Source of the DNA: Lachnospiraceae bacterium
Lineage (GTDB): Bacteria > Bacillota > Clostridia > Lachnospirales > Lachnospiraceae
Assembly: GCA_900759665.1 (NCBI GenBank)
Contig: CAAEWE010000052.1
Span: 1 to 34,983 of the forward strand
Length of the DNA stretch: 34,983 nt
Reading direction: 5' to 3'
In this document: positions 24,023 to 32,630 of the stretch, one piece after another
How positions within the stretch are numbered: the first letter of the stretch is position 1
Layout: the number at the start of each line of letters is the position of its first letter
Translations under genes and position numbers: made by a program
Notes under the pieces: generated by a model
What the model was told of the DNA's origin: nothing
What the model saw: only the letters and a program-made list of their open reading frames with translations
Databases searched by the model: none

Positions 24023-24532
24023 TTACTGCCTCTTCTCTGATAAGAACATTACCATGGTACGGCCTTCCATCTTGGCTGGCTTATCCACAACAGCAATATC
24101 CTCCAGCTTCTCATAAAAGCTGTCCAGAATCTGTTTGCTATAATTGATATGTGCAAGCTCACGACCACGGAAACGAAGGGATACTTTCACACGATCACCC
24201 TTACTCAGGAATTTTCTCGCCTGATTGGCTTTTGTGTTCAGATCGTTTACATCAATGTTTGGAGACAAACGGATCTCTTTGACTTCCATTGTTCTCTGCT
24301 TTTTCTTGGCCTCTTTCTCACGACGTGCCTGCTCATAACGGTATTTACCGTAATCAACGATCTTACACACCGGAGGCTTTGCATTTGGTGCAATCTTGAC
24401 CAGATCAAGATCTGCTTCTCTTGCAAGCTTCATGGCATCTCTTGCCGACATAATTCCTAACTGTTCCCCGTCCTCGCCGATCAGACGAATCTCTCTGTCT
24501 CTGATCTGCTCATTTACTGCTGTCCTGCTAAT
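24023..24532 (-). CDS. infC: Translation initiation factor IF-3 with AUU start
   Basis: IF-3 prevents premature subunit joining and proofreads start codons. The 169-aa protein begins ISRTAVNEQIRDREIRLIGE and contains the N-domain, a linker and the C-domain (KVSLRFRGRELAHINYSKQI). The first ATG in frame (24451) would cut off the first 27 residues, including the conserved VNEQIR block. ATT at 24532-24530 lies nine bases after GGAGG and gives the full family length. AUU starts are known in infC of other bacteria, where IF-3 discriminates against them and so limits its own synthesis. The coding part is complete and ordinary. Confidence 0.95.
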   Translation of the reverse strand: MSRTAVNEQIRDREIRLIGEDGEQLGIMSARDAMKLAREADLDLVKIAPNAKPPVCKIVDYGKYRYEQARREKEAKKKQRTMEVKEIRLSPNIDVNDLNTKANQARKFLSKGDRVKVSLRFRGRELAHINYSKQILDSFYEKLEDIAVVDKPAKMEGRTMVMFLSEKRQ

Positions 24533-24797
24533 ATTCCTGCACCTCCATACATCAAAGTGGGCAAAACCGTGCTTTGCCCCTGCTTTCTACTAAGTTACAA
24601 GCACTTTTCCTATCCATTAAAAAAGTGGATAAGCAAAGCATTATCCACTGATTCTATCATGATCACGATCCGGTGATTGATGTCATTATTAAACCCGAGT
24701 CACTTCCTGTGCTAAGGTGAGAGTGGATTTCTCTGCTTTGTTGTTATTGATTCTGTTATGACTGCAGCACATCAATGTGTGATCACAGCACAACATA
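24533..24797 (-). promoter_or_regulatory. infC leader RNA, L20-type transcription attenuator
   Basis: Between the promoter and the AUU start lies a roughly 265-nt untranslated leader. It has an intrinsic terminator (24619-24648) and a hairpin GGGCAAA/TTTGCCC (24559-24579) just before the ribosome site. An upstream leader segment (24740-24722 on the minus strand) pairs with CAAAGCA and ATCCACT in two 7-bp blocks against 24649-24634. That region contains the 5' arm and loop of the terminator, so the two folds exclude each other. This matches the architecture of the L20 leader described upstream of infC in Bacillus. Protein binding by L20 is inferred from that family. Confidence 0.8.
24619..24648 (-). 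terminator. Leader terminator (attenuator) upstream of infC
   Basis: On the minus strand, GTGGATAA (24648-24641) and TTATCCAC (24632-24625) form a perfect 8-bp stem with an 8-nt loop, followed by T6 (24624-24619). It lies about 85 bp before the infC start and is not preceded by a coding region, so it is a leader attenuator. Confidence 0.9.
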
Positions 24798-24801
24798 AAG
24801 A

Positions 24802-24830
24802 ATGTTATCATATGCTTTTTTATTTGTCAA
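24802..24830 (-). promoter_or_regulatory. infC operon promoter
   Basis: TTGACA (24830-24825), a 17-bp spacer and TAACAT (24807-24802) on the minus strand. The -35 lies inside the last codons of the upstream coiled-coil gene. Confidence 0.85.
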
Positions 24831-26052
24831 GCACTTCTTTCAAGATTTCCTGACCAAATTCGCTTTCCTCCACAACCTTGCGGATATGCTGTTCATAATC
24901 CTCCTTGGTGTCTGTATTGTACTTGATCTGCTCCCGCAGCTTCTGGCGTCTCTGATTAAGATCATGACGGATCTCTACCATCTCCCGGTCATCTAAGATG
25001 GCATAGGTCTGCACCAGCCATACTTCCGTATCATTCACACCATAGCTGTCCAGAAGACGCTGCAGGGAATCGTTGCTTTTACTGAGCTGCTCCGTATTGT
25101 CCTGGAAACGCCTTTCGTATTCCTTGGTCTTGCAGTATTCTCCCCAGAGATTTTCAAAATCGGCAGCATTTTTGACGCCGAATTTTTCCCGGTTGTAATC
25201 AAGCACACTGACATTATTGACATATTTGATCTTTGTCCGGTTCAAAAGTTCCACTGCTTTATTGTACCTTTTATCCGAGACGGCGATCTCATACCGGTTT
25301 TTGTTGGACTCCGTAAAGATTGCAGCCGCAGACACGGCCGTCAGCGCCAGTGTCCCAATATACGGATAAGTCATATCACTGTCCAGATTAAAGTACAATA
25401 TAATAAAAAGAACGATCAGAGAACCGATCAGCCCGAAAATGCCTTTAGCAAGCTTTTTCAGGAAATCCTGCCGCCTGATGATCTCATGCTGCTCCTCCCG
25501 GATATATGCCTTTTCTGCCTCCAGATGACGGATATCACTGTCGATCGCCTTCTGATACATTTCATTCTGATACATTTTTTTGATCTCGTCGATCAGTTCC
25601 TCCTGATACCGGTCAAACCGGCGCATCTGACGCTCTGTGATCGTGAGAGTCCTGTTTTTATATTGACTGCGCTCCTGCAGCAGTCTCTGGATCCTTTTGC
25701 AAAGCTCCAGAAGAGACTTCCTGTCCTCTCCTGCGATCCGGTCAATCTTCTGGATGTCCGTCAGATACTCTGTCACCCTGGTATATTCCGTCTTTGCAAT
25801 GCCGATCTGTCTGTCACAATCCTTCACCGACTCACAGCAATCGTGAATATACCGCTTCTGTTCTGCCTTTCCCTGCGGAATAATATGCTCTGCAGCCAGT
25901 TCCTCCCCGGACAGACGCTCCGGCTCCTCCCCGGAAGCTTCCCGTGCCTGCTCCGGATCCGGCCGGTCCTGCTTCTTCTCCGGCAGGATCTCTTCTGTAT
26001 TGTGATCACTGTATTTATTTTTTGTTCTCCTGATCCGGTTCCAAAAAGCCAT
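24820..26052 (-). CDS. Coiled-coil protein with two membrane helices
   Basis: Not recognised as a named protein. The 410-aa product has an acidic disordered N-terminus (about 15-60) and a long coiled coil (about 65-195). A membrane hairpin follows (about 203-222 and 229-247) and then a second coiled-coil region to the end. Both coiled-coil parts would face the cytoplasm. AGGAGG lies seven bases before ATG 26052; an in-frame start at 26085 is not supported. It is the last gene of the four-gene operon from 31799 and could be its membrane anchor. Its 3' end carries the infC -35 hexamer. Confidence 0.75.
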   Translation of the reverse strand: MAFWNRIRRTKNKYSDHNTEEILPEKKQDRPDPEQAREASGEEPERLSGEELAAEHIIPQGKAEQKRYIHDCCESVKDCDRQIGIAKTEYTRVTEYLTDIQKIDRIAGEDRKSLLELCKRIQRLLQERSQYKNRTLTITERQMRRFDRYQEELIDEIKKMYQNEMYQKAIDSDIRHLEAEKAYIREEQHEIIRRQDFLKKLAKGIFGLIGSLIVLFIILYFNLDSDMTYPYIGTLALTAVSAAAIFTESNKNRYEIAVSDKRYNKAVELLNRTKIKYVNNVSVLDYNREKFGVKNAADFENLWGEYCKTKEYERRFQDNTEQLSKSNDSLQRLLDSYGVNDTEVWLVQTYAILDDREMVEIRHDLNQRRQKLREQIKYNTDTKEDYEQHIRKVVEESEFGQEILKEVLDK

Positions 26053-26103
26053 CCGGAATCCTCCTTTCTCCCTGGAAAGAATCAAACAATCATTCTTCCC
26101 CTT

Positions 26104-26940
26104 TTACGGAAGCATACTTTTGCGATATTCGTTCTTCCATTCAAAGATCAGCTCCGCTGCCGCTTTCTGATAGGAAGGATCGCCCTGCTCTTTCATTCTG
26201 CGGATACGGCGGACCATTTTGCATTCCCGGCTGTCCATACTCTGCCGAAGTGCCTCCTCATACTGTGCCTCTATAAAGGTCTGCTGTTCCCTGGTCACAC
26301 CCATTTCTTTGACGGCTCTGGCATACTCCTCCGGCATGTCTCCAAGCTTCAGACAGTACAGGCAGGACTCCAGTGCCTTTTGTTCCTTGACATATTCATA
26401 GGATTTCTGAAATGCCTGAAATCCCTGCCGGTACTCTCCCATCCCCGCCAGAGCCGTACCTAGACTGTAATAAAGCTGTCCATACTCCTCGGACTTCGCA
26501 TTGAGCATATCCGGACTTTTCAGGATACGCTCATATTCCTGTCTTGCCCGCTCCAGGCTTCCGCTTTTCAGATACGTATCTGCTTTGATCTTCTGTCTTC
26601 CCCGCAGCGGCACATTCTGCGTCTGATCCATGATCGCGATCAGGTCATTGATCTCCCGCTCCGTATAATAATCACAACTGCAGCACAAAGTTACTACAAT
26701 ATCCTTGAGATTATTGTGATCCTCCCGCATGCGGTCCAGCTTGTCCGCCGTTTCCTCCATGCCAAGCTCATGACGGATCCAGTCCGCAAACTCCTTGTCA
26801 AAGACTTCCTCCTGCATCATATAAATATTATTTCTAATGTAGTAGCAGACCTCCTCGATGGAATATACCTTTGTCTTTGTCATCGGAAAGCAGTATGGAT
26901 GCTTCGCAATAACACTGCTGCATAATATTAATTTTCCCAT
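26104..26940 (-). CDS. TPR-like protein of the four-gene operon
   Basis: Not recognised by name. The 278-aa product is soluble. Its first 110 residues contain an all-helical domain with a short CCSC cluster (in VVTLCCSCDY). From about 115 to 200 it has TPR-like helix pairs, such as ADTYLKSGSLERARQEYERI and GTALAGMGEYRQGFQAFQK, then a charged helical tail. GGAGG lies six bases before ATG 26940. It follows the actin/Hsp70-fold gene by 20 bp and precedes the coiled-coil membrane protein by 51 bp. A role as adaptor in the same complex is inferred from the operon. Confidence 0.78.
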   Translation of the reverse strand: MGKLILCSSVIAKHPYCFPMTKTKVYSIEEVCYYIRNNIYMMQEEVFDKEFADWIRHELGMEETADKLDRMREDHNNLKDIVVTLCCSCDYYTEREINDLIAIMDQTQNVPLRGRQKIKADTYLKSGSLERARQEYERILKSPDMLNAKSEEYGQLYYSLGTALAGMGEYRQGFQAFQKSYEYVKEQKALESCLYCLKLGDMPEEYARAVKEMGVTREQQTFIEAQYEEALRQSMDSRECKMVRRIRRMKEQGDPSYQKAAAELIFEWKNEYRKSMLP

Positions 26941-26960
26941 CTAATTCCTCCAATCTGCAT

Positions 26961-28229
26961 TTACAGGCTGAGATAACGCTCCCAGATCCGGTTGCTGGAA
27001 GGGTAGTACTCCCCAAAACCATCATCCTTTAAGGTCACGATACAGTGGGATGCATCCGCAAACCGCAGGCGCAGCGTAAATCTTGTCATTTTGTCGGATC
27101 TTTCGTCAAAGCCCTCCAGCGACAACAGATGAACCGTCGTTTCTCTGCGTAGCACATTCTGTATTGTAAGCTGCAGCTCATCCTCACCATCAGGAATAAA
27201 GTCAACGCTGACATCCACGTCCTTCCACGGGACGCCTGCTCTCACAAGAAGCACCTCCTGTACCTTCGCATCACAATATACCCGCAGGGAAATGCTGGTG
27301 TGGATCATTTCCTGATCCAGAAAAAGGAAATCATTCATAACGCCTTCCCCCGCCAGCTCTCTTGCCGCAATACAGGCACCCTTTGTAAACAGATTCGCTC
27401 CCCTGAAGACACGTCTGCCATTGCATAACTGGCTTAACGCCGTATTGGCCCATTCTCCCTGGAATCCCTCACCGGTGACATAGATCGTGGAGATCATCTG
27501 CTTGTGCATCTGGGTATTGGCAAGATTTACAAAGGCATACTCCATTTTAAAGCTGCTGTCATGCTCCATCATATCCCAGTTCAGACTCTGGCTCAGATCC
27601 ATCCGCTTGACCCCGACAATATACGGAATATTTCTCCGGTCAATATGGATCTGGGAATAAAACAACCCGTCCCGTCCAAATTCAAACAACGCCACATCTC
27701 CAAGCCACAACTCCTTTTTCTGGCTCAGGGCATAATACATATAGCTCTGCTGATGAAGCTGTATCACAAAGCGGTCCTCTCCGATGCCGATCTGATTCAG
27801 GGCTCCCTTGATGGCATTGACCAGATTGTCCGTTTTTTCGGACACTGAGATCACCAGCTTTTTAATGGTCTCACTCGGAAAATATTCTTTGAGACAACTT
27901 AACAGCTTCACAAAATACCGCACCAGCACATCTGCCGGCTCCAATTCCACGTCTCCGGCAGTGACCTTATTCTGCTGCGATATCTGTTTTAGTATGTCCC
28001 GAAAAACGTACACATCCTCCCGTTCTTCCGCCAGCAGTGCCTCAGTCCCAAACAGCCACTCCTTCCGGACCGGCTGGTAAGACAAAACAGTTGGACATTC
28101 ATATTCCCTCTCCCTGCCCACAAGACGTCCCACCGGGATCACCTTGTCCATATCCCGGCGGTAGCAGGAAAGCTGCGTAAAATCATCACACAGATCGATC
28201 CCCGCCAGCACTTTTCTATCTTCGGTCAT
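26961..28229 (-). CDS. Actin/Hsp70-fold protein (probably the family labelled DUF5716)
   Basis: The 422-aa protein has the pattern of the actin/Hsp70/sugar-kinase ATPase superfamily. A phosphate-1-like strand VLAGIDLCDDFTQLSCY is at residues 7-23 and a connecting strand LVISVSE at 125-131. A phosphate-2-like strand DVALFEFGRDGLFYSQ begins at 178, and an adenosine-type motif IYVTGEGFQGEW at 249-260 is followed by GANLFTKGACIAA. The C-terminal 120 residues form a beta-rich domain. Some usual catalytic residues look altered, so ATP hydrolysis is not assured. It starts one base after the DUF5717-like stop (TAA then ATG), with GGAGG seven bases upstream, so the two are coupled. The DUF number is from memory and unverified. 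Confidence 0.75.
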   Translation of the reverse strand: MTEDRKVLAGIDLCDDFTQLSCYRRDMDKVIPVGRLVGREREYECPTVLSYQPVRKEWLFGTEALLAEEREDVYVFRDILKQISQQNKVTAGDVELEPADVLVRYFVKLLSCLKEYFPSETIKKLVISVSEKTDNLVNAIKGALNQIGIGEDRFVIQLHQQSYMYYALSQKKELWLGDVALFEFGRDGLFYSQIHIDRRNIPYIVGVKRMDLSQSLNWDMMEHDSSFKMEYAFVNLANTQMHKQMISTIYVTGEGFQGEWANTALSQLCNGRRVFRGANLFTKGACIAARELAGEGVMNDFLFLDQEMIHTSISLRVYCDAKVQEVLLVRAGVPWKDVDVSVDFIPDGEDELQLTIQNVLRRETTVHLLSLEGFDERSDKMTRFTLRLRFADASHCIVTLKDDGFGEYYPSSNRIWERYLSL

Positions 28230-31200
28230 TTATCTGCCTCCATCCTCCGGTTTCATCAAAAACTTCACAATGGCCCGTTTCTCTGCATATTCCTGCATCT
28301 GATCCAGCAGACCGTCCTCATTCCCCTGCTGTTTCCGCAGCATATGGTTCAGCATCCGGTAGCCGCTCGCCCCATGCATGCCGCTCATCTGATCTATATA
28401 TGTCATCGTGAATGGTCCGGTGGCCTTCTCACTGCCATCGGTATCCTTTTCCAGAATTTCATACTCCACCGTCTCATCCTGAAAAAGGATAAAACCTCTG
28501 ACGCGGATCCCTTCAAAAACATTTCTCATGGGCTCCGTAACTGTATTTTGTCTCTGTCCGTTCACGATATAGGTATACCGGATACAAACCTCATGTTCCG
28601 GATCTGCGGTATATTCTGCATACTGTTCCTTGAGAAGAGTATCCGGCAGAGCAAGCTTTTCCTTAAAATCCTGATAGAACGGAAAAACAATATCCTTTTC
28701 ATAGAGCTGATGCAGATTATAATCCACAAATACCGATTCTCCCCCGGTGAGCATCCCCCGCCCGGACAAATGCTTCAATACCGCTAACAGACATGGCCGG
28801 TTTTCTTCTACCTGCACATGCTGATAGAAGGATTCAAAGATCTCCTCTGGAAGACTCTCCCCATGTACAAGATAACGGTACGCCGTCCATTTCAGAAACG
28901 CCCGGATCAGCTTTTTGTTGAAACCGTTCTCCTCATAGCAGAAAAATACCGGATACGCCTCCGGCACCATCTGATCCATAAAAAGGATCTGTGCCAGTAA
29001 TCGTTCGGACAGGATCCGGACATCAACCCCAAACTCCCTGCATGCATTCCATAGCTTCACCATCTCCGGTATCGTACTGGAATAATGGTCGCACAAATAT
29101 CCCAGAAGAGCCTTGTCAAACTCTCCATTCTTAAAAATATACCAGGCAAGCCCGGTCAGGGTTTTGTCCTCCTCTGCCCCCACATAGGCATGTCCCGCAA
29201 TCTTTAAAAGCCGTTTCGGATCCATGCCGTTCCAGCCAAAAAGAAGCAGTCCATCCATTCCTTTTTCGTACTTGTGGCGCACACTGCAGTACTCCATAAA
29301 TTTTTCTCTGTCCCTTGGCAGGATATCTTCCCAGTCCATATGGTCAAGCTCCGCATCCAGAAGCTCTCCCTGAAAATTATCAAAATAATATTGCATTTGT
29401 ATGGCAAACAAAGATTTCCGGTAAGAACTGTCCAGTCCGGCAATGCCAAGAATACGGCGGCGAAGCTGTGCCACCTCGTCTCCGGAACGGTTCTCCTGTA
29501 CCGCCTTTTCGTATAAATAAAGCAGTACGCGGATATTGTCCCCCACAAAAGGAAGGCATTTTTCGATCAGGTGATCCAGATGAACCATCCGGTGCACGGT
29601 ATAACCGATGGAAGAGGAATATCTGCGTCCCTCCCGGTCTGTCAGAAAAATCTGCGGTTCCGGGGTAAATATAGAGATCATGGCCTTTCCTCCCACAAAG
29701 GCTGCCCCCTCCTCCTGCTGTAACTCCCGGTGCCGTACCACGACGCCCGCGATCCGCGGATCACTGCAGCGGATCTCTCTCGCAAACAGAATGGATGGCA
29801 TTGCCACAGCAAGCTTTTCGTCGATCACATCCTCCCGAATAAACTCCTCATAAAGCACGGCAAGATGATCACTGATATGTCCCTGTGTCATCTGTTCCAG
29901 AGCAAACTGCTCCATCTGCTTCTTATATGTGTCGTAGGTTGCCCTGTCCCTGTCCTTATGACGGATCACATAAGCGTAAAGCATCGCTTTCCTGCCTGCA
30001 TTAAGCTGGTTATTATAGGAGAAATACAGCAATACCTTCCCCGGAAGCACCATATCCGGTGTCTCCTCCAGTGCATATATATAATTTTCATAAAGATCCG
30101 TAATTTTTAGGTTATGTTCAATTCCCAGAAGATACCACTTCACATCTGCCGGAGAAACCCTGCGCTCTCTCATAAGCAGCTTGCAGATCATAGACAACAG
30201 ATCATCTGACGGTCTCTCCTCGTACATTTTGTACATATCCTGCAGCATCACACCGGAAAAATCTCTGGTCCGGCTGATCAGATAAGCATACCGGAACTTT
30301 AATTCCTCATCCAGGATCCGGTTGGCAAGCCCCCAGTGAAGAGCCTGTGCCTTGGCATCGGTCAGCTCCAATACAAGCTCCGGCATGCTGTTATACAGCC
30401 GGCAAAGCTCCAGATAAAGCAGAGGACTGTGACAGCCCGACTCAAGCTGCCCAAGAATGGCATCCTGCCGTTTGGATGAGATCTGGTAGCTGTCGTCCAT
30501 TTTCAACAAAAACCAAAGGATCAGCCAGTGACTGTGTCCGTTCTGATAACATTCCCTGATCTCGGACAATGCTCCTGCCCTCTCTGCTGCCTCCGGTTTC
30601 CATAAATGCATCAGATAATAATAGGAACAAAAGAGCAGCGGTTCCTGTTCCTGAAGCTCCGGCAGCCTGCTTTCCAGTCCGGTCATCTCCAGATGAAAGT
30701 TTTCTTCTTTCTGCTCCTGCAGTGCCAGATGGATCCGGAATACACGGACCAGCCATTCGTACGGATTCTTTTGTTCGGATGCTTCATCGAGACTTCCTAC
30801 ACTTCTGCCGGCCAGTTCTATATAATCCTTTCTGGATATCTTGCCGGCCTCAAAATACAGAAAGCTCCGGTACAGATTCCATACCGCTTTCTGCTGCTGT
30901 ATCCTCTGTCTGCGTTCCTCATCTGACAGACAGTATTTCCGTGCGATCACCTTGATCTCCAGCACCTGTCTCACACTGCTGATGGTGATCCGTGCAAAAT
31001 TATGTCCGATCGCCATACAGTCCGGATTAATGACAAACGGCAGCTCATAGGTATCCCCTGTAAAATCCGTGGTCCGGATGCAGGACCGCTCCGGCCGTAG
31101 AAAGGATGCATCGGTCTTCACCTCATATTCTCCGTATCCCCAGGTGTCCTTGTGAAGCACGAGTTGATCCGCAAAGATCTTTTCACATTTCGGATACTGC

Positions 31201-31799
31201 AGCTCCCGTTTCTCTACCGTAAGCTGTACCGGTGTTTTCTTGTGGGCAGCGATCAGAAACTCCTCCAGTGCCATGCTCTTGTCGTTTCCCTTTAACAGTC
31301 CCTTGTAACGCTCCAGATAGGTTTCCTTGTCCCACAGAAAGATCCGTTCAAAGGAGGGACTCTGAAAAATCCGGAGTGCCTCGATATAATGACCCTTTAC
31401 AAGCTCTGTAAACTGGTTCAGATCACGGATCCGGCCTGCCGATGTTTCACAGGAAGGTACCGCGACTGTCACCGTAAAAGGCAGATTGCCCACACCGCAG
31501 TCCGAAAGAATCCGGATCTCGCCACGGATCACATCCCCCGGCCGGCAATAGGTTCCACGAAAGGCAAAGGCTATCTCATTCTCTGTCCCCTGAAAAGATT
31601 CCTTCTCCAATATCATCTGGGCACAATCGGTACAGACGATTCCCTTCATGATGTGTCCCCGGCTGTTTTGAACCATAAAGCTTCCCTGTGTGATCTCTCC
31701 GGCATCCACAGATACAGAAAGCTCCGAAGGATTCACAACAACCTCCGGCAGACAATATTCAAATATTCCCTTTGCGTACTGATCGATCTTCTCTTTCAT
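28230..31799 (-). CDS. Large beta-sandwich/solenoid protein (probably the family labelled DUF5717)
   Basis: The 1189-aa product has no signal peptide or clear membrane helix. Two Ig-like beta regions come first (about residues 20-125, with a VCTDC pair, and about 185-295). Some 700 residues of alpha-helical repeats follow, such as LYENYIYALEETPDMVLPGK, and the C-terminus is beta-rich (about 1075-1140, with YTYIVNGQRQ and PMRNVFEGIRVRGFILF). It looks like a scaffold. ATG 31799 has GGAGG four bases upstream. A strong promoter lies about 45 bp further upstream. It heads the operon with the actin/Hsp70-fold, TPR and coiled-coil proteins. Function unknown; the DUF assignment is from memory. Confidence 0.75.
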   Translation of the reverse strand: MKEKIDQYAKGIFEYCLPEVVVNPSELSVSVDAGEITQGSFMVQNSRGHIMKGIVCTDCAQMILEKESFQGTENEIAFAFRGTYCRPGDVIRGEIRILSDCGVGNLPFTVTVAVPSCETSAGRIRDLNQFTELVKGHYIEALRIFQSPSFERIFLWDKETYLERYKGLLKGNDKSMALEEFLIAAHKKTPVQLTVEKRELQYPKCEKIFADQLVLHKDTWGYGEYEVKTDASFLRPERSCIRTTDFTGDTYELPFVINPDCMAIGHNFARITISSVRQVLEIKVIARKYCLSDEERRQRIQQQKAVWNLYRSFLYFEAGKISRKDYIELAGRSVGSLDEASEQKNPYEWLVRVFRIHLALQEQKEENFHLEMTGLESRLPELQEQEPLLFCSYYYLMHLWKPEAAERAGALSEIRECYQNGHSHWLILWFLLKMDDSYQISSKRQDAILGQLESGCHSPLLYLELCRLYNSMPELVLELTDAKAQALHWGLANRILDEELKFRYAYLISRTRDFSGVMLQDMYKMYEERPSDDLLSMICKLLMRERRVSPADVKWYLLGIEHNLKITDLYENYIYALEETPDMVLPGKVLLYFSYNNQLNAGRKAMLYAYVIRHKDRDRATYDTYKKQMEQFALEQMTQGHISDHLAVLYEEFIREDVIDEKLAVAMPSILFAREIRCSDPRIAGVVVRHRELQQEEGAAFVGGKAMISIFTPEPQIFLTDREGRRYSSSIGYTVHRMVHLDHLIEKCLPFVGDNIRVLLYLYEKAVQENRSGDEVAQLRRRILGIAGLDSSYRKSLFAIQMQYYFDNFQGELLDAELDHMDWEDILPRDREKFMEYCSVRHKYEKGMDGLLLFGWNGMDPKRLLKIAGHAYVGAEEDKTLTGLAWYIFKNGEFDKALLGYLCDHYSSTIPEMVKLWNACREFGVDVRILSERLLAQILFMDQMVPEAYPVFFCYEENGFNKKLIRAFLKWTAYRYLVHGESLPEEIFESFYQHVQVEENRPCLLAVLKHLSGRGMLTGGESVFVDYNLHQLYEKDIVFPFYQDFKEKLALPDTLLKEQYAEYTADPEHEVCIRYTYIVNGQRQNTVTEPMRNVFEGIRVRGFILFQDETVEYEILEKDTDGSEKATGPFTMTYIDQMSGMHGASGYRMLNHMLRKQQGNEDGLLDQMQEYAEKRAIVKFLMKPEDGGR

Positions 31800-31844
31800 G
31801 GTGCCTCCCATATCTCACTTGATGTCCAAGCATAATCAAATCAA

Positions 31845-31874
31845 ATTATACCATTTCGTAAGGGGGCATTTCAA
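31845..31874 (-). promoter_or_regulatory. Promoter of the four-gene operon
   Basis: TTGAAA (31874-31869), an 18-bp spacer and TATAAT (31850-31845) with an extended -10 (TGGTATAAT) on the minus strand, about 45 bp before the ATG. Confidence 0.85.
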
Positions 31875-31897
31875 GTGCCACGTCAGGATAAATAAGC

Positions 31898-31936
31898 AAA
31901 AACAGGTACCGTCTGATCCTCATCAGCCGGTACCTG
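31898..31936 (-). terminator. Terminator of rfbC
   Basis: CAGGTACCG and CGGTACCTG are perfect 9-bp arms followed by T5 on the minus strand. It lies about 80 bp after the rfbC stop and just before the next operon's promoter. Confidence 0.9.
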
Positions 31937-32013
31937 CTCTGTTTTCTAAACTGGTCATTCATTTTCTGTTTCAGGATGCTGGTATCATAGGGGATTGAAA
32001 CCCCTGCATCCTT

Positions 32014-32577
32014 TTAATAGTCTAATGCAATATCCTCTGAAAATGCCGGATGCCTGCCGTCCTTTTCAGAAATATTTGGAACAGTTCCTTCCGGAACCGG
32101 CCACTTTACACCGATAGTCTCATCGTTCCACATAATGCCTGCCTCGGAGGAAGGATCATAGAAATCTGTACATTTATAAGCAAACTCTGCGGTGTCGGAG
32201 AGTACATAAAAACCATGTGCAAATCCCTCCGGAATATAGAACATGTTCTTTTTCTCTGCAGTCAGGGTCACGCCAAACCATTTACCATATGTCTTGGAAC
32301 CGCGGCGGATATCGACAGCCACATCAAACACCTCACCACTGAGTACACGTACAAGCTTGCCCTGCGTATGATTCTTCTGATAATGAAGTCCGCGAAGCAC
32401 TCCCTTCGTGGAGCTCGACTGGTTGTCCTGCACAAATACCATATCAAGTCCTGCTTCTTTGAATGCATTATAATTATATGTCTCCATAAAGTATCCGCGG
32501 TTATCCCCGAACACTTTCGGCTGGATCAGGTAAAGCCCCTCAATTTCTCCGCATTTTTCAAAAGTAAAATTGCCCAT
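32014..32577 (-). CDS. rfbC: dTDP-4-dehydrorhamnose 3,5-epimerase
   Basis: RfbC (RmlC) epimerises dTDP-4-keto-6-deoxyglucose on the way to dTDP-L-rhamnose for wall or surface glycans. The 187-aa length is typical. Cupin-fold landmarks are GVLRGLHYQ with catalytic H65, the EVFDVAVDIRRGSKTYGKW block, FYIPEGFAHGFYVLSDTAEF and the following YKCTDFYDP with the likely catalytic Tyr. AGGTGAT lies seven bases before the ATG. No other rhamnose genes are in view, so the pathway must be completed elsewhere. Confidence 0.97.
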   Translation of the reverse strand: MGNFTFEKCGEIEGLYLIQPKVFGDNRGYFMETYNYNAFKEAGLDMVFVQDNQSSSTKGVLRGLHYQKNHTQGKLVRVLSGEVFDVAVDIRRGSKTYGKWFGVTLTAEKKNMFYIPEGFAHGFYVLSDTAEFAYKCTDFYDPSSEAGIMWNDETIGVKWPVPEGTVPNISEKDGRHPAFSEDIALDY

Positions 32578-32630
32578 TTTCTTATCACCTTTCTTTATCG
32601 TATATTACTTTTCGATTTCCTTTATATAGT

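Noticed and set aside
25486..26463. 325-aa plus-strand frame
   Set aside because: Antisense to two supported genes; Leu/Pro/His-rich text typical of a shadow.
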